A stretch of 64,000 nt of DNA, taken from Schistosoma haematobium. Its lineage: Eukaryota > Platyhelminthes > Trematoda > Strigeidida > Schistosomatidae. The notes beneath the pieces were generated by a model, which was not told the DNA's origin, searched no databases, and saw nothing but the letters and a program-made list of their open reading frames with translations. The translations under genes were made by a program, and so were the position numbers. Where the stretch lies: positions 29,966,616-30,030,615 of the forward strand of contig NC_067196.1 of the NCBI RefSeq assembly GCF_000699445.3, read 5' to 3'. How positions within the stretch are numbered: position 1 is the first letter of the stretch; every line of letters starts with the position of its first letter. Positions 23,811-34,975 of the stretch are shown piece by piece.

Positions 23811-24000
23811 AATGGTTATCACAAAAGGAATTTTGTCCTTTCTTTTAGACTGGAACGATCAGAGATCGATGCCAGTCAGATGGGATTACATTCGGTTCCC
23901 AAACTTTAGTTAAGATTTTAACCAATCTGACGGCTAAAATTGGAAATCATCCTTACAGATCTAAAGAATTAATCCACCAGGAGTTGGCATGTTTCCTAGC
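23811..24000 (-). pseudogene. LINE reverse-transcriptase fragment (fingers region)
   Basis: The minus strand from about 23938 encodes VRLVKILTKVWE, then VIPSDWHRSLIVPV, an in-frame TAA, and KKGQNSFCDNH. This matches the block before RT motif 1 in RTE-type LINEs (xILxxVWxxxxIPxDWxxSLIVPVYKKGxxxxCxNHRGI). The Tyr codon of VYKKG is a stop here. The fragment stops being recognisable below 23811, so the catalytic domain is missing. Confidence 0.75.
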
Positions 24001-24013
24001 TTCGTCAGAGGGC

Positions 24014-24220
24014 TTATGTTGACATCCACTTCAGGCTGCATGGTATAAACAGGCAACTACAGGGTAGATGAAGATCAGTGAAAGTGTTCTTTAACGTGTT
24101 CTGTTCGTTATCCAGTTTGCTGGGTTGAGGTTGAATCTTTGTCTCATCTTGTTGCGAGACAGTCATAGATTCTTCTTTGATGAGTCTAAAACGTTGTCTA
24201 CTGTTATAAATAAAACTCAT
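24014..24220 (-). pseudogene. Open frame, possibly LINE linker sequence
   Basis: 68 codons on the minus strand, hydrophilic start (FRLIKEESMTVSQQDET), directly upstream of the RT fragment at 23811-24000 on the same strand. By position it could be the endonuclease-RT linker of the same element. I do not recognise the sequence. Confidence 0.35.
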
Positions 24221-24229
24221 AGTTATACT

Positions 24230-26112
24230 ATAGTTTTTATTGTAAAGATGAATTCTGATCTTTTACATTATTTTCAGTGATTACCATTGGATCAGAAGTT
24301 TGAGCAGTACCCAACACATTTACAAATTAATTATCGATGACATTTTTTGAATCTATTATGATTCCTATCACAAAATAACATCTAATATGGGCTCCGCTGA
24401 AAATCAGGGATTGATGAACAAATATATTGTTCTAGTTCTGGTTTACTCTCCAGTTCTCACTCCAAGTGATTGAGATTGATATACTGAACTTCTGTATATT
24501 CCAAACATTTTACGATATTTGCAAGACCTAGAAATCCAGGGCTCAATTCTATCTGGAGTCATGGCTGTATAATGTATACTTCCCAAACAAAGTTGAAACA
24601 AATTAAGTGTCTTGGGGTTTTCAATGATTTTACAGCTGTCATCTGTTCATCGTTTTAGTAATATATACCAGATAGTCAAAGTGTAGTTATATTTTGAGTA
24701 TCATATAACAAAATATAATGATCTGAGTTCTTTAAACAAGTAATGATCTTTAGTTCTGTTCAGGTGTTTAGTTTTACAAAAATTAAAAGGACGTCATTTA
24801 TTGATGTATGTATTTAGTATGAAAATCTCTTAAAATATTGTGAAATTATCAAAATACCATTCAGTAAATGTTGCCTAATTTTAATGATTTCAGCTTGTTT
24901 AAATAAAGAAAGCATTAGAAATTGATATGCATCAAATAACAGCTAAAAAGCAGTTAACAATGATGTCAGACTCTTTAATGATAAATATAAACCATTGATT
25001 GAATGAACTGAATGAAAATCTATTTAAATGTTTTAACTTAATGTAAGATTTGGCATCTACTACTGTTATCATGATTGTCAAGAGCATCGTACCTAACAAT
25101 TATGACCAGTAAAGTGTATTACAATTAATCCATCAACAGAATTAATGTTTATTGTGCAGAGAAAGGAATTATGATGTTAACAACAATCATTGATGTACAA
25201 TGGTCACTGGAATTGTCAGGTCAATTTGGTATTTATATACTTTCAATCGTATACGATTTGTCGTAGTTTTGCATTCACAACTTTATTATCAACTGATAGT
25301 GAATGTTTCGTAAAGTGTTGTGGAGTAGTTCACTACACTCTGTGTGTATAAAATGTTTTAAACCATACACGGAAAGTATACAGAACTAGATGTTATTTCA
25401 ACTTAAGCTTTGGAGTCTCTACTACAAAGATATGTTGTTAGTGTTTTCTTAAGGAATACCTTTAAATAATGTCATTAGTAGATGTTATAATTTAGTTTAA
25501 ACAGATAGAAAGTGATGATAAAACAGCCATATATTTGCAATATCCCAACAAATGAAAAATTGAATTGTAAGTTACTATAAGTCACTTTTATTCTCTGAAA
25601 AAACGACTTACACTAAGTTGTGAAATGTAAGGAATGTAATTATATGATATACAAGCATATTTTTATTTTCTTATTAAAAACAATTCATTTGAAATTATAA
25701 AACCAAATCTTGGTAATAATACATCAAATAAAAGATGATCATAATTAATACAATATCTTGAACAGCTGTAAAGACAATAGCCATAGTAAATTTCAAACAG
25801 ACCACTGTTCATATCAAATGAGTGTACGTAATAATAAAGCTTAGTTAAATCTAAATTTAAATATTAAAACATTTATGGGTTTATTAACTATCAAATGGTA
25901 ACATCAAAAAAGCTACAAATTCAAAATGGTATGTATATTTAGAATTAAAAATATATTACGTTAGCATTTTTCATTGTACCATTGGTTTCACTAGAATAGT
26001 AAATCAAATTCTACAAAAAAGTAATTTGAAGCTTTATTTAGTTGACTTATTGTATGTTTAAACGACAAATAAGAAACTGTATATAAGTAGTTAATTTGTG
26101 TAACTAAACAAT
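24230..26112. other. No feature recognised
   Basis: About 1.9 kb of AT-rich sequence without a nameable repeat or exon. Confidence 0.5.
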
Positions 26113-26118
26113 AAATTT

Positions 26119-26265
26119 AATGGTTGAATTTACGAGTCGACTGAAGCTAGACCATCATGGAAAACCTGGAAGCACTGAACAAACGTTTCGTCCTAGTATG
26201 AGGCTCCTCAGCAGTGCTCATCCATAATCCCACCTTTCGCGAGATTCGAACTCAGGACCTATCAG
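26119..26265 (-). mobile_element. Family B fragment with intact ribozyme core
   Basis: Tail, hammerhead and part of the tRNA-like region to the B-box complement GAGATTCGAACTCAGGAC. Confidence 0.8.
26171..26216 (-). ncRNA. Hammerhead ribozyme, family B, core intact
   Basis: Minus strand: perfect stem I GCACTG/CAGTGC, CTGAGGA (26211-26205), GAAA (26189-26186). Stem II GCCT...GGAC is weakened by one mismatch, and stem III is ACGTTTGT. The triplet is GTT, with predicted cleavage between 26178 and 26177. It is in the sense direction of the putative VWC-gene intron. Confidence 0.65.
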
Positions 26266-26269
26266 TGTA

Positions 26270-27245
26270 AAGTCACAATGAAAAAATAGTTGAAAAAAAA
26301 CTATTTACCCCTGAAACTTTTTATATACTCAAACTTAAATATTTCGATCATTAAAAATAGAGTATAGTTTTCAGTTATCTATTAAATTTGACGAATAAAT
26401 ATAAAATAATTTAAGTATATATTTACTTAAATGACGTTAGTATGTAATTCATCATTTCATTTTGACTTATTATTCATAAGATTATATTTAATGTGATTTT
26501 AATACATTTTATACCATTTAGTAGATGAATAAAATACACTATTCAGACATTCTGTTAATATTAACAGTGATAGGAAAAATCGGTTTGATTTGAAATGTGC
26601 TTATAATTATTTAGATATATTATTATTATTATGTGTTTAATAGGATAATGAAAATTAAACATCAAACATTATATAAAAACAAATAATAAAGTAGTGACCA
26701 ATATTATATTGTCGTCCTGGTAACTATTTTAAATTTTAACTTTCAATAATGATCATAAAATTCAATATTTTAAGAAAGCTCATTTAAGCATACTTGACAT
26801 ATCATATATCATGTTGTATTCATGATAGTTCCATATTTATTATTATAATTATTATCTATAGAATGACTACTAAAACAATATCATCCACTTTAAAATGAAC
26901 CTTATTTACCAAGTAATTGATTATTATGCATAATTTTGAATCGTTCTATTTAAATGAAAACCATTAATCCAATTCATTTCCCCCCCAGATAGAATCAAAT
27001 TCAATAACGTTTGAAATTGTAATCTAATGGTTTAAAATTGAGTACTTTAACCATTAAGTGTTTGTTAATAATGAAAATAGGGAAAGTTGAAATTGAATTG
27101 TCTAATAATATAATTATTCACTAAAATATACCAACTAGGTATTCAATTCGTCTGTAAATATTCTATCTAATATTTTTATTGTAATTTTATTGATTCAGAC
27201 AGTTTGTAACAATTCACTGTGATATATTCTTTTTTTACTGATTAC
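26270..27245. other. No feature recognised
   Basis: Very AT-rich; a CCCCCC run near 26981 is the only odd base composition. Confidence 0.45.
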
Positions 27246-27247
27246 GA

Positions 27248-27249
<2 letters not shown>

Positions 27250-27280
<31 letters not shown>
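27250..27280. repeat. (TA)n microsatellite
   Basis: TA run followed by a short CATCTATCTACCTATC tract. Confidence 0.9.
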
Positions 27281-27282
<2 letters not shown>

Positions 27283-27471
27283 ATCTATCTACCTATCTAT
27301 CATTGTATTTGAAAAGTAATTGTATCTTATCAGAATTTTGGCATTGCTGTTGCCATTTTTTTTTGACTGAATGATGAATTGTTAGCTGAAAATTAAAATG
27401 ATACATAAATGGTACTAATTCATTTCCTAATCACATAACAGCGTCTTTAAAAAAAACCCAGTTTAAACGTA

Positions 27472-27993
27472 AGTAAAGATGGATAGTGACTAACATTGGA
27501 ATCCAGAACTCGCATTTCGTCCCAGTTCGAACTTGTCAGCTGGATGTACTTACATATCACAATTGATGTTCACTCTGGGACTCAAACCCAGCACCGTCCA
27601 CTTCAAACGCCATTGCGTTATCCACCTAGCTACTGAGTCCTGATAGCCACCTGCTTGTGCAATATGGTGGAATTTAAATTCACTTGATATTGTTTACTTG
27701 ACTCTTTCCATTGGTGCTTAGAACTGCAAATGATCAGTGTCCGGTACTGACTATGAGTCCAATAATGAACATCAATTCTGAGATGCACATACCTCCAGCT
27801 GACGAGTCCCAAATAGGACGAATTGCACATCCTGGATTCTACTGTTAGCCACTATTCATCTCTGCTTATAGTGATTGTGAACTAAGGCAACATCGTGGCA
27901 ATACTCGCAGTATGCACATATGCCAATAAGAGACTGATCAATTACAGTCTTAAATATCAATGAGAATATTCAAGTAAACAATACCAAGTGAAT
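27472..27993. mobile_element. Family A foldback composite (two copies head to head)
   Basis: An antisense copy (27472 to about 27758) meets a sense copy (to 27993). A 10 bp direct repeat TTTAAACGTA (27462-27471 and 27994-28003) flanks the whole, so the pair inserted as one unit. The left copy holds the complement of A and B boxes and a hammerhead with CTGACAA (27539-27533, G8 to A). The right copy has CTGACGA and a good stem II, but GAAT for GAAA and a decayed stem III. Neither ribozyme should be active. Confidence 0.8.
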
Positions 27994-28003
27994 TTTAAAC
28001 GTA

Positions 28004-29765
28004 GCTTTTTAGTTTAGAGTTTATCAACTTTATTGTTTACAAAAATAGTAACTCATTTGATTTTGAGTTAAAAAAACCTAATTTCCTTCTGTATGATGAA
28101 ATAATCAAATGAATAACGAATACGATTTGAAATTGAAATGATCAGTTGATCAGTGAGATTATAAATCTTTATGAAGGTTTTTGGTTTATTCATTTTTTAC
28201 TTGTTGGTATCGAATGACGCTCTAATAAACGAGAAGCTGACAAAGTAGAACAATGGATCAGTCAATAGTATTGTTGGTTATTGGTCTGAATTATGTTCTT
28301 AGGTACAAAATTTGCATTCAAAATTTGAGGATAATCGTAATTCATGGTTCGAGGCGTTGGATATCATGACTTAGGGCTAACGATAAAGATTTGGATGAAT
28401 CTATCCTTTTTCTTCGTTTTAATATTGAGCAATTACCATTTCATTCAATACCATAGATTTCTTCTGAATTATATTTTCTTGTGTTTCGCTACTCTTCTAC
28501 TTCTCGTTTCATTAATTTCCTTCGCTGTATTAATGATAAATGTGGTAACATGAGCTAATACATCCCCGTGAAAGGTCTCATATTTCTTGACTGACGTATA
28601 TACTAAAGTTTACTCCAATTTGATCAACGCAAAGATCACAGCATTAATCCGAATTATGAACAGATTATGGTTGAATATATATGTTATTCTCCATAACCAG
28701 AGTTAATGACTTCATGGTATATTTGCTAGTTTTAAATTCTAACCGTTACAAATGTAATTTGACTAGTTTCAGAATGGATCAGGCTAGCTTTTAACTACAC
28801 ATCGGTTGAAACATAATGTAATTTCTAACGACTATCAACTTGAAGTAATCGTGTTAAGAAACATTTCATCATGACTAACCATCTATAATGATGTTTGCAT
28901 TATGGTAGAATATATGTTAACTATAACATTAAGTCAGTGGACAGCTCAATATATATAAAAACAAGTGAACAAGTGTAAGTATACGTATTCAACATTCTGA
29001 TAAATCTTTGCCATCAAAATTCACAACTTTCACTGAACTGATTAAAACCTTATAGGAAACTGAGCTTTATTTCATAAGTTACAACGACAATTTTTAAACG
29101 GAATAGATTGTCACAAGACTAATAGTTATTTATATAATTGTCGGAGACAATTTGTAAGAATCCCTATAAGTCAATTTCTCCCTTGTTGGCATCTATTATG
29201 AGATTTCGGATAGAATCGTAGAAGTCATATGCATATTTCGCTTCAGGTTTAGACCACGCGATATCGGTCAATATATAATAGTCAGTTAGCGTATAATGCT
29301 TTATTTAAAATAAGAGATATGTATTTATACAACTTTTTGTAAAATCCATTTTTATTTAATAAACTTAAGGTTACCATGTAGTCATCCATACTTATGTTTT
29401 ACTCTTATTTCATGTTTAATAAAAAAACTAATAAAACTTTTGTGCTTTTGATTATTGATTATTATAGATGAAAAATATGAGTTATCTATTTTTATTTTCT
29501 TTAAAATACTGTTTTATACAAACATTTTACATAGCGAGTGGTGAAATAACTAATAGAGGATCAAATTTTCTGATATTGATTCAATATATTTTACACTGAA
29601 ATGTATAACATGGTTAATTGTACTTGCGGTTATTTTGCATGTTTCAGTGGTGAATGTTTTTGATTACGAAGTTTTAGTACTAAAGTTTCATTTAGAATTC
29701 ATAGTTTGTTATAAAATTCTTGTTGGCGCATAGTGTTATTTGAAATTATTGAATTTGAAGTTTCA
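28004..29765. other. No feature recognised
   Basis: AT-rich. 28300-28600 reads like an old dispersed repeat but has no pair in this window; the ORF at 28344-28553 is hydrophobic without a family. Confidence 0.4.
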
Positions 29766-29769
29766 CTGC

Positions 29770-30058
29770 ATTGACTGACTTTAATGAAACAATCATGAGA
29801 AACTAGAAGACATTAGATAGGTGTCCTTTACTGCTATGGACCTTTCAACGTTAAGTATCTACCAACTAGCCAGAGATCGAACCCAGAGTCTGTATGCCTC
29901 ACTGAGCATCTAACTTTCATACTACCGAGTCGGTGTTTAATAATTTGTACTTGCAACTCCAGTTGATTGGCAATATTGGGTGGCAATAATTTATTATTAG
30001 CAATGAGATTTGTCTCAGAAGACAATATCGAATTCCACTGGTCACGGCTTTTCACTAG
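29770..30058 (-). mobile_element. SINE-like element with family B-type head but another body
   Basis: Minus strand: head GCCGTGACCAGTGGAATTC, like family B, then a different body, then tRNA-like GATGCTCAGTGAGG and a B box GGGTTCGATCTC. There is no hammerhead segment. It may be a second SINE family that shares the 5' head with family B. Confidence 0.55.
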
Positions 30059-30059
30059 A

Positions 30060-30670
30060 ATTGCACGAATTTATATCAAAATTGGGCACTAGTAAGCACA
30101 TGGTGGTTGTCATTGTAGGATGCTGTGGAGATTGTTGAATTTAAGTTAATGAATCACAGACTTATTTTCGTTTGATAAGCGCAACGCTTAAATATTAGTG
30201 TCCTTAAAGAAATGTTCATTCATCGTGAGACAATTGGGCTAGAAATACAGATTTTGAGATATTATAGAAATTGTTAAGGTTATTAACTGCAATATCTAAT
30301 GAGGCTGAGACATCCTCAAACGATTTTCAGACGATACCAATACCGATTAACTGTTCTAGCTAAGAAATAAATTAATTTGGAACCTATCAGATATTTTTGT
30401 TATCGTCTTGTTTATTAGGTCCAGTCACCTTTATTATGCAGTTTGGTTAACATTTCCAAGTTGAAGTAATTTTGACAAGAAACTAGGTTTGGTTGTAACA
30501 CAATAACAACCAAGCAATAATAGATAATTGTTTTTTTAGTTTTAAATTATACAGTGAAAAAATCTATATATGATAACAAATCTAGAGCATTCAGTTCTAG
30601 TCCCAAGCAATGTGGCTCTTGACTTTTAAGCTGTTACCTAGCTATTCACATTCGATTCAAACAATTTGCA
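30060..30670. other. No feature recognised
   Basis: AT-rich; nothing I can support. Confidence 0.45.
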
Positions 30671-30675
30671 ACGTG

Positions 30676-30677
<2 letters not shown>

Positions 30678-30710
<33 letters not shown>
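30678..30710. repeat. (TA)n microsatellite
   Basis: Perfect TA run of about 33 bp. Confidence 0.95.
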
Positions 30711-30711
<1 letters not shown>

Positions 30712-30987
30712 CTACACTTAAAGGAAATTAATGTAATAGTAAAAATTATGTTATTAGAAATAATACAGATATTTCAGTATTACTGCTGTCAAACATTCGA
30801 TCTCTGCAAATTCAAACTAAATATCATACGTGGAAAATGTAAAAGTATTACTTTATAAATTCTACATTTAATAATATATGAACGGAACTATATACTGATC
30901 TATATCAATTTTAATATATCAATACACTCTTACATCTATATTGTTTGCAACAAATATGTTTACAAATTCAAACAAAAATATCAATAT

Positions 30988-31305
30988 CAGAAAAGGGTTT
31001 TGTGCAGATTTTAGTAATTTAATAGTTGAATTCATGAGTCAATTAAAGCTAGACCACCATGGAAAACCTAGAAGCACTGGACGACCAGTTCGTCATAGTA
31101 TGGGACTACTCTGTAGTGCGAGTCTACGATCCCACTCACGAGATTCGCGTGTGAACGCTTAAATTCTAGACCACCGAGTTGGCATCCAACGGTGTTAATG
31201 TCTAATTTTAACCAATCCACGAAAATGTGCCACCGTCCACCATGGTCTTCAATGAGTTACTATCTTACAACAGACCTGGTTGAATTCCACGGGTCACGGC
31301 TTCTA
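30988..31305 (-). mobile_element. Family B SINE, full length with extended tail, ribozyme broken
   Basis: Complete from the head (GCCGTGACCCGTGGAATTC on the minus strand) to the extended 3' end CACAAAACCCTTTTCTGA. The tRNA-like region is partly deleted. The core is CAGAGTA, with ATACTATGACGAACTGG as in the full-length copy at 6432, so both derive from a source whose ribozyme was already dead. Confidence 0.8.
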
Positions 31306-31309
31306 TCAT

Positions 31310-32055
31310 AGCATTCATGATGAAAAGAAAAACCGTTCAAATGCGATAAAAACAAATAAAATGGACAATTAATGAGAATTTCTGTTAAAAATTGGTAATA
31401 TTTCAAAATAACCAAAATTTCCTCTGTATAGCATAAAACTTATTACTTTGGTAAAACTAATTTGTTTACCATGTAGTTTACTTTCATTTAAAGTTATCAT
31501 TAAATTTTTCAGAAAAAACATCTGGCTTAAATTAATTTCTTTTTTATTAATGATCTTTTTGGAATTCGAATTTCACATGGTAACCTGTTGAGTCAGCTTA
31601 GTCAATAGTTAGACGGTGAATTATTAAGACAGTAGTTATGAATATGACATATTCATTGTTCACTCAGTAGTTTTATAATATAATGATCACTACAAAACTT
31701 AAATGTCATGTACTCGATCTTGTGTACAATCTTGGTTTAAGCTTTAGCTATATGGGCAAGTGGTACTGGAATTATCCTAAGGCCTATTATAATTTTAAAT
31801 CGTATTTTTCCAGACGATAGCAGTATATAGTGAAGAATAGTATTATGTTACTGTTTGTTTTGGCAACGGAGTTTTTTCAAAAAATCATTTTGTTTAAACC
31901 AATGTGTAATTAAGTTCCCATATATGAAAAAAAATTAGTTTATGAATAACAGCTTGAATTGTATCGAGTTTTTGTTTATTTTTTGTAAGCCTTGTAAGCT
32001 AGTAGTATATGCAGATGGTTTACTAATTTGGATGTGATTAATATATCAAAACGAA
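31310..32055. other. No feature recognised
   Basis: AT-rich; no nameable element. Confidence 0.45.
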
Positions 32056-32059
32056 GATC

Positions 32060-32475
32060 GAAGGAATGGTAACGTCCAGAACTAATTTATGGACTGTTAT
32101 TATTATATATGTTCTTATTGTATGACTACTAAGTAACTAGATCAGTATGTTTATGCATTCCGTGTGTCATAAGCTTTTCGGTTAACCCATAATCTATTAT
32201 CGTTTGGTTTACTTTTTCTAAGTTGCTGCCAGTCAACTATTCACAGTCTCCTCTAAATCACAGTAACTTATGGCTTGTTTATGTATAATTGTTATTTTTC
32301 ATTTTGTGATGTGATGTAGTCCGGTGTATATAATCCATGTCTGTTTGAAATACACTTATAGTAAAGGCTGATTGTTGACTTCTGAACTCAAAGACAGAGC
32401 ATAAGGAAGATCTAGAGAGTAGTGGGCCAGTGAGAACTTAGTGATCGGCTCAGGATCATTTGTGATGGTTGAGCG
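32060..32475 (+). repeat. LTR-like or other dispersed repeat, copy 2
   Basis: Same order as 15690-16020: TAAGTAACTAGATC, CACAGTCTCCTC, AATCACAGTAACTT, TTTTGTGATGTGATG and TGTCTGTTTGAAATA. It is followed by a GC-richer stretch. Diverged from copy 1. Confidence 0.4.
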
Positions 32476-32479
32476 TGTA

Positions 32480-33555
32480 ATTGCCCAATTCAGAGACAAG
32501 AAACTGCAGAGTAATTAGTAGACGCGAAATCGACCGAATTAGAAACAGGATCCCGACTGGTAACTTGGCGTGTTGTTTCAGTCAGTTTTTTCGAGACAAC
32601 AATGATGCGATTTCTACAGGTATGATTATTACCAACAATAGAATGATGGTTTTTCATACCTGGTTAGTGGATTTCCAAGAGTATTTTAAAGTTAGTCTTG
32701 AATATTTTCTTTCGTTTATCAATATAAAACATATATCATGACTCGCTGGTTTCAGACAAATGAGTGATACATTAACTAATGTTTATACATTGGTTTCATC
32801 TTTTTTATGCATTGCATAATCAACTAAATTAATTACTGATATTTAAAAGTAAAATAGTTTAACAAAGATAATCTGTCAGGTTCACTGAATCCTTAAAATG
32901 AATATATTTCACCAAACTGATATAAAAATTAATCCAATAAACATTTACTCCTTACGGATATATTCATGGGTAGTAACCAAATGAAAAGTTGAAAAATAAA
33001 ATAAAGACTATGTTCTATGGCAGAAGCAAAGTTGCAACTTAGTGATTAATTTATTTTAGTTTTCGGTTCCTTAGTATTATAGTCAAAATGTGTTTCATTT
33101 ACTAGAATTGACTCTACCGAATTATATTGTTAACCTTCTTTAGAAACATCTTGTAACTTAAAACCAAGTACATTAGAATGCACGTCATCGATATTATTTT
33201 TTCTTTATTATCTCAGTATCTTCTTTTATTCCAACTTATCTGGATTTCTGTAAATTTCTTTTATATGCTTAATGAATTAATGTCTTTTTAAATCGGCCGA
33301 AACGTCTTTCGCTTGTATATCATATAGTTTCGATGAAATTCTCCTTTTCACAGTATGAACCATAATAGTAGCAATGAATTCAAATTTCATTGTTATCATA
33401 CGTTGAGTTTTTTTAAAATCTAATTTTCATATTGAATTGTTTAAAGTGGACTGATCACTGAGTGTCGATCGATTTCATAGATGTCAAGTTCTTAGCGCTG
33501 ATCGAATTCTATTGATTAAGTTGCAATATGATCACTAAATGTAGATGACTTAACA
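32480..33555. other. No feature recognised
   Basis: The 86-codon ORF at 32481-32741 follows the LTR-like repeat, but no gag or protease motif is visible. Confidence 0.4.
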
Positions 33556-33559
33556 ATGT

Positions 33560-33865
33560 GTGCACTATGCTGACATGTATGGTTGTGGTTGAAGGTAGCT
33601 GAAAGGATACCCTTGACCTAGGTTTTGTGCTAGTTGGCACTCATCAGTAATTTGTACCTACAAACTTGACACAGGATCGAATCCACCAGGGAGTATTAGT
33701 TCTCTCAGGATTTCAAGTACGCCTTGATGATGAGTGTCAAGTGGCACGAAACAAAGATACAGAGTTTCCCGTCAACTACTTCCAACCTCTACCTTTTACT
33801 GAATTGTATCCCTTAAGTTATCACGTTTCTGAAAAAGTAACCTTGTATTGTTTAGATAACACTTC
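33560..33865. mobile_element. Third repeat family carrying hammerhead-like motifs in inverted pair
   Basis: A minus-strand half (33570-33720) has a B-box-like GGATTCGATCC and a hammerhead-like motif. A plus-strand half (33724-33752) has a second such motif, CTTGATGATGAGTG...GGCACGAAAC. Both motifs have a stem II of GTG.C...GCAC type, different from families A and B. The element boundaries are not fixed. Confidence 0.55.
33612..33658 (-). ncRNA. Hammerhead-like motif, third family (G12 to A)
   Basis: Minus strand: canonical CTGATGA (33647-33641), stem II GTGC...GCAC with a CAACTA loop, AAAA where GAAA is expected (33626-33623), and a perfectly palindromic stem III ACCTAGGT. Predicted cleavage is after GTC at 33615. 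One core substitution (G12) should kill it. Stem I is weak in this copy. Confidence 0.6.
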
Positions 33866-33869
33866 TTGA

Positions 33870-34415
33870 TTTTAAATAAATTTCTTATTGAGCATTATTT
33901 ATATAGGGGTGATAATTTTAATTGTATAAGGATTTGATAAATGTTGACTCAAAATACGCTCACTGAGGCCTTAATCTGACTACTAACAATCACTAGTAAC
34001 CTACCTGAAATGTAATATTTTTAACTCTTTAAACTAGTAAACTCATCACATATAAAACAAAAAAAATGGAAATAATTCACAGGAACCAACAAGTTCTGAT
34101 GAATATGTAGAGCAGAAGATTCAAAAAACAACAACAACAGTAAAACCATAAAGCATTTCACATTTAGACCGTTTTGGATCAACTGCATGAATTCTGTAAC
34201 TGTTTGCGTGATTAACAAAAATGCTGAAATAATTAATCAATAGACATTTTAAAAGATTAACTATAATTTTTACAACATAGAGATAAAATGAGTTATATAT
34301 ATTGAAATACTAAATGAAGTCATTACTAATAATGAGATTCATTAGCAAGTATTCAGTCCAATCATTATTGTCTAATAAATTAAAAAGAAAAGCCTTTGTA
34401 TTCGATAGCATCAAT
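33870..34415. other. No feature recognised
   Basis: AT-rich, with poly-A and CAACAACAAC patches near 34060-34140. Confidence 0.45.

Positions 34416-34419
<4 letters not shown>

Positions 34420-34458
<39 letters not shown>
34420..34458. repeat. (AT)n microsatellite
   Basis: AT run of about 39 bp. Confidence 0.95.
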
Positions 34459-34462
<4 letters not shown>

Positions 34463-34802
34463 TATCCATAGTTTAAACTCCACAAAGACACAGTCTGAAT
34501 TGATTGTTTAAAAGGTCTCGAGAAATACATGCTACAGTTAAGTAATTCAATAACTTATACATTATGTATTTGAGTAGTATGATAAATGTTTTATCAATAT
34601 GTTTCTAACTAATTTTTGATAAGAATTAAGACTAGATTTAAGAATTAACTATTAATCATGCATTTAATTTTGTTACCAGGTCAGCATCTATTTATACGTA
34701 TATATGGAATAGTTAAAAATAAACCATTAACCATTATTCACTGTATATACATATATGTTTGTACAAATATAAACATGATTCTTCTATGATTAAATTTAGT
34801 TT

Positions 34803-34963
34803 CACTGGTTGAAATCATGAGTCAATTGAAGCACTGCTGAGGAGTCCCATACTAGGACGAAACGGCCGTCCAGTGCTTCCAAGTTTCCCATGGTGGTCTA
34901 GCTTCAATCGACTCATGATTTCAACCAGTGAAATTTCTAAAATCTCCACAAAACCCGCTCTGA
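34803..34963 (+). mobile_element. Compact foldback element around an intact family B hammerhead
   Basis: About 161 bp flanked by a perfect 12 bp direct repeat, TAAATTTAGTTT (34791-34802 and 34964-34975). The inverted arms, 34801-34831 and 34902-34932, match at 30 of 31 bases. Between them is one complete hammerhead and the tail. The right end extends to CCACAAAACCCGCTCTGA, the full family B 3' terminus. There is no tRNA-like region. The left arm is an antisense copy of the tail only. Confidence 0.85.
34831..34876 (+). ncRNA. Hammerhead ribozyme, family B, all elements intact
   Basis: Stem I GCACTG (34831-34836) with CAGTGC (34871-34876); CTGAGGA (34837-34843); stem II GTCC (34844-34847) with GGAC (34855-34858); GAAA (34859-34862); palindromic stem III ACGGCCGT (34862-34869). 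Predicted cleavage is after C34870 (GTC). This is the best-preserved copy of this family in the window. The flanking inverted arms could extend the fold beyond stem I. Confidence 0.85.
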
Positions 34964-34975
34964 TAAATTTAGTTT

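Noticed and set aside
28344..28553. Hydrophobic 69-codon ORF as membrane protein
   Set aside because: Hydrophobicity follows from T-rich sequence; no start context, splice sites or family.
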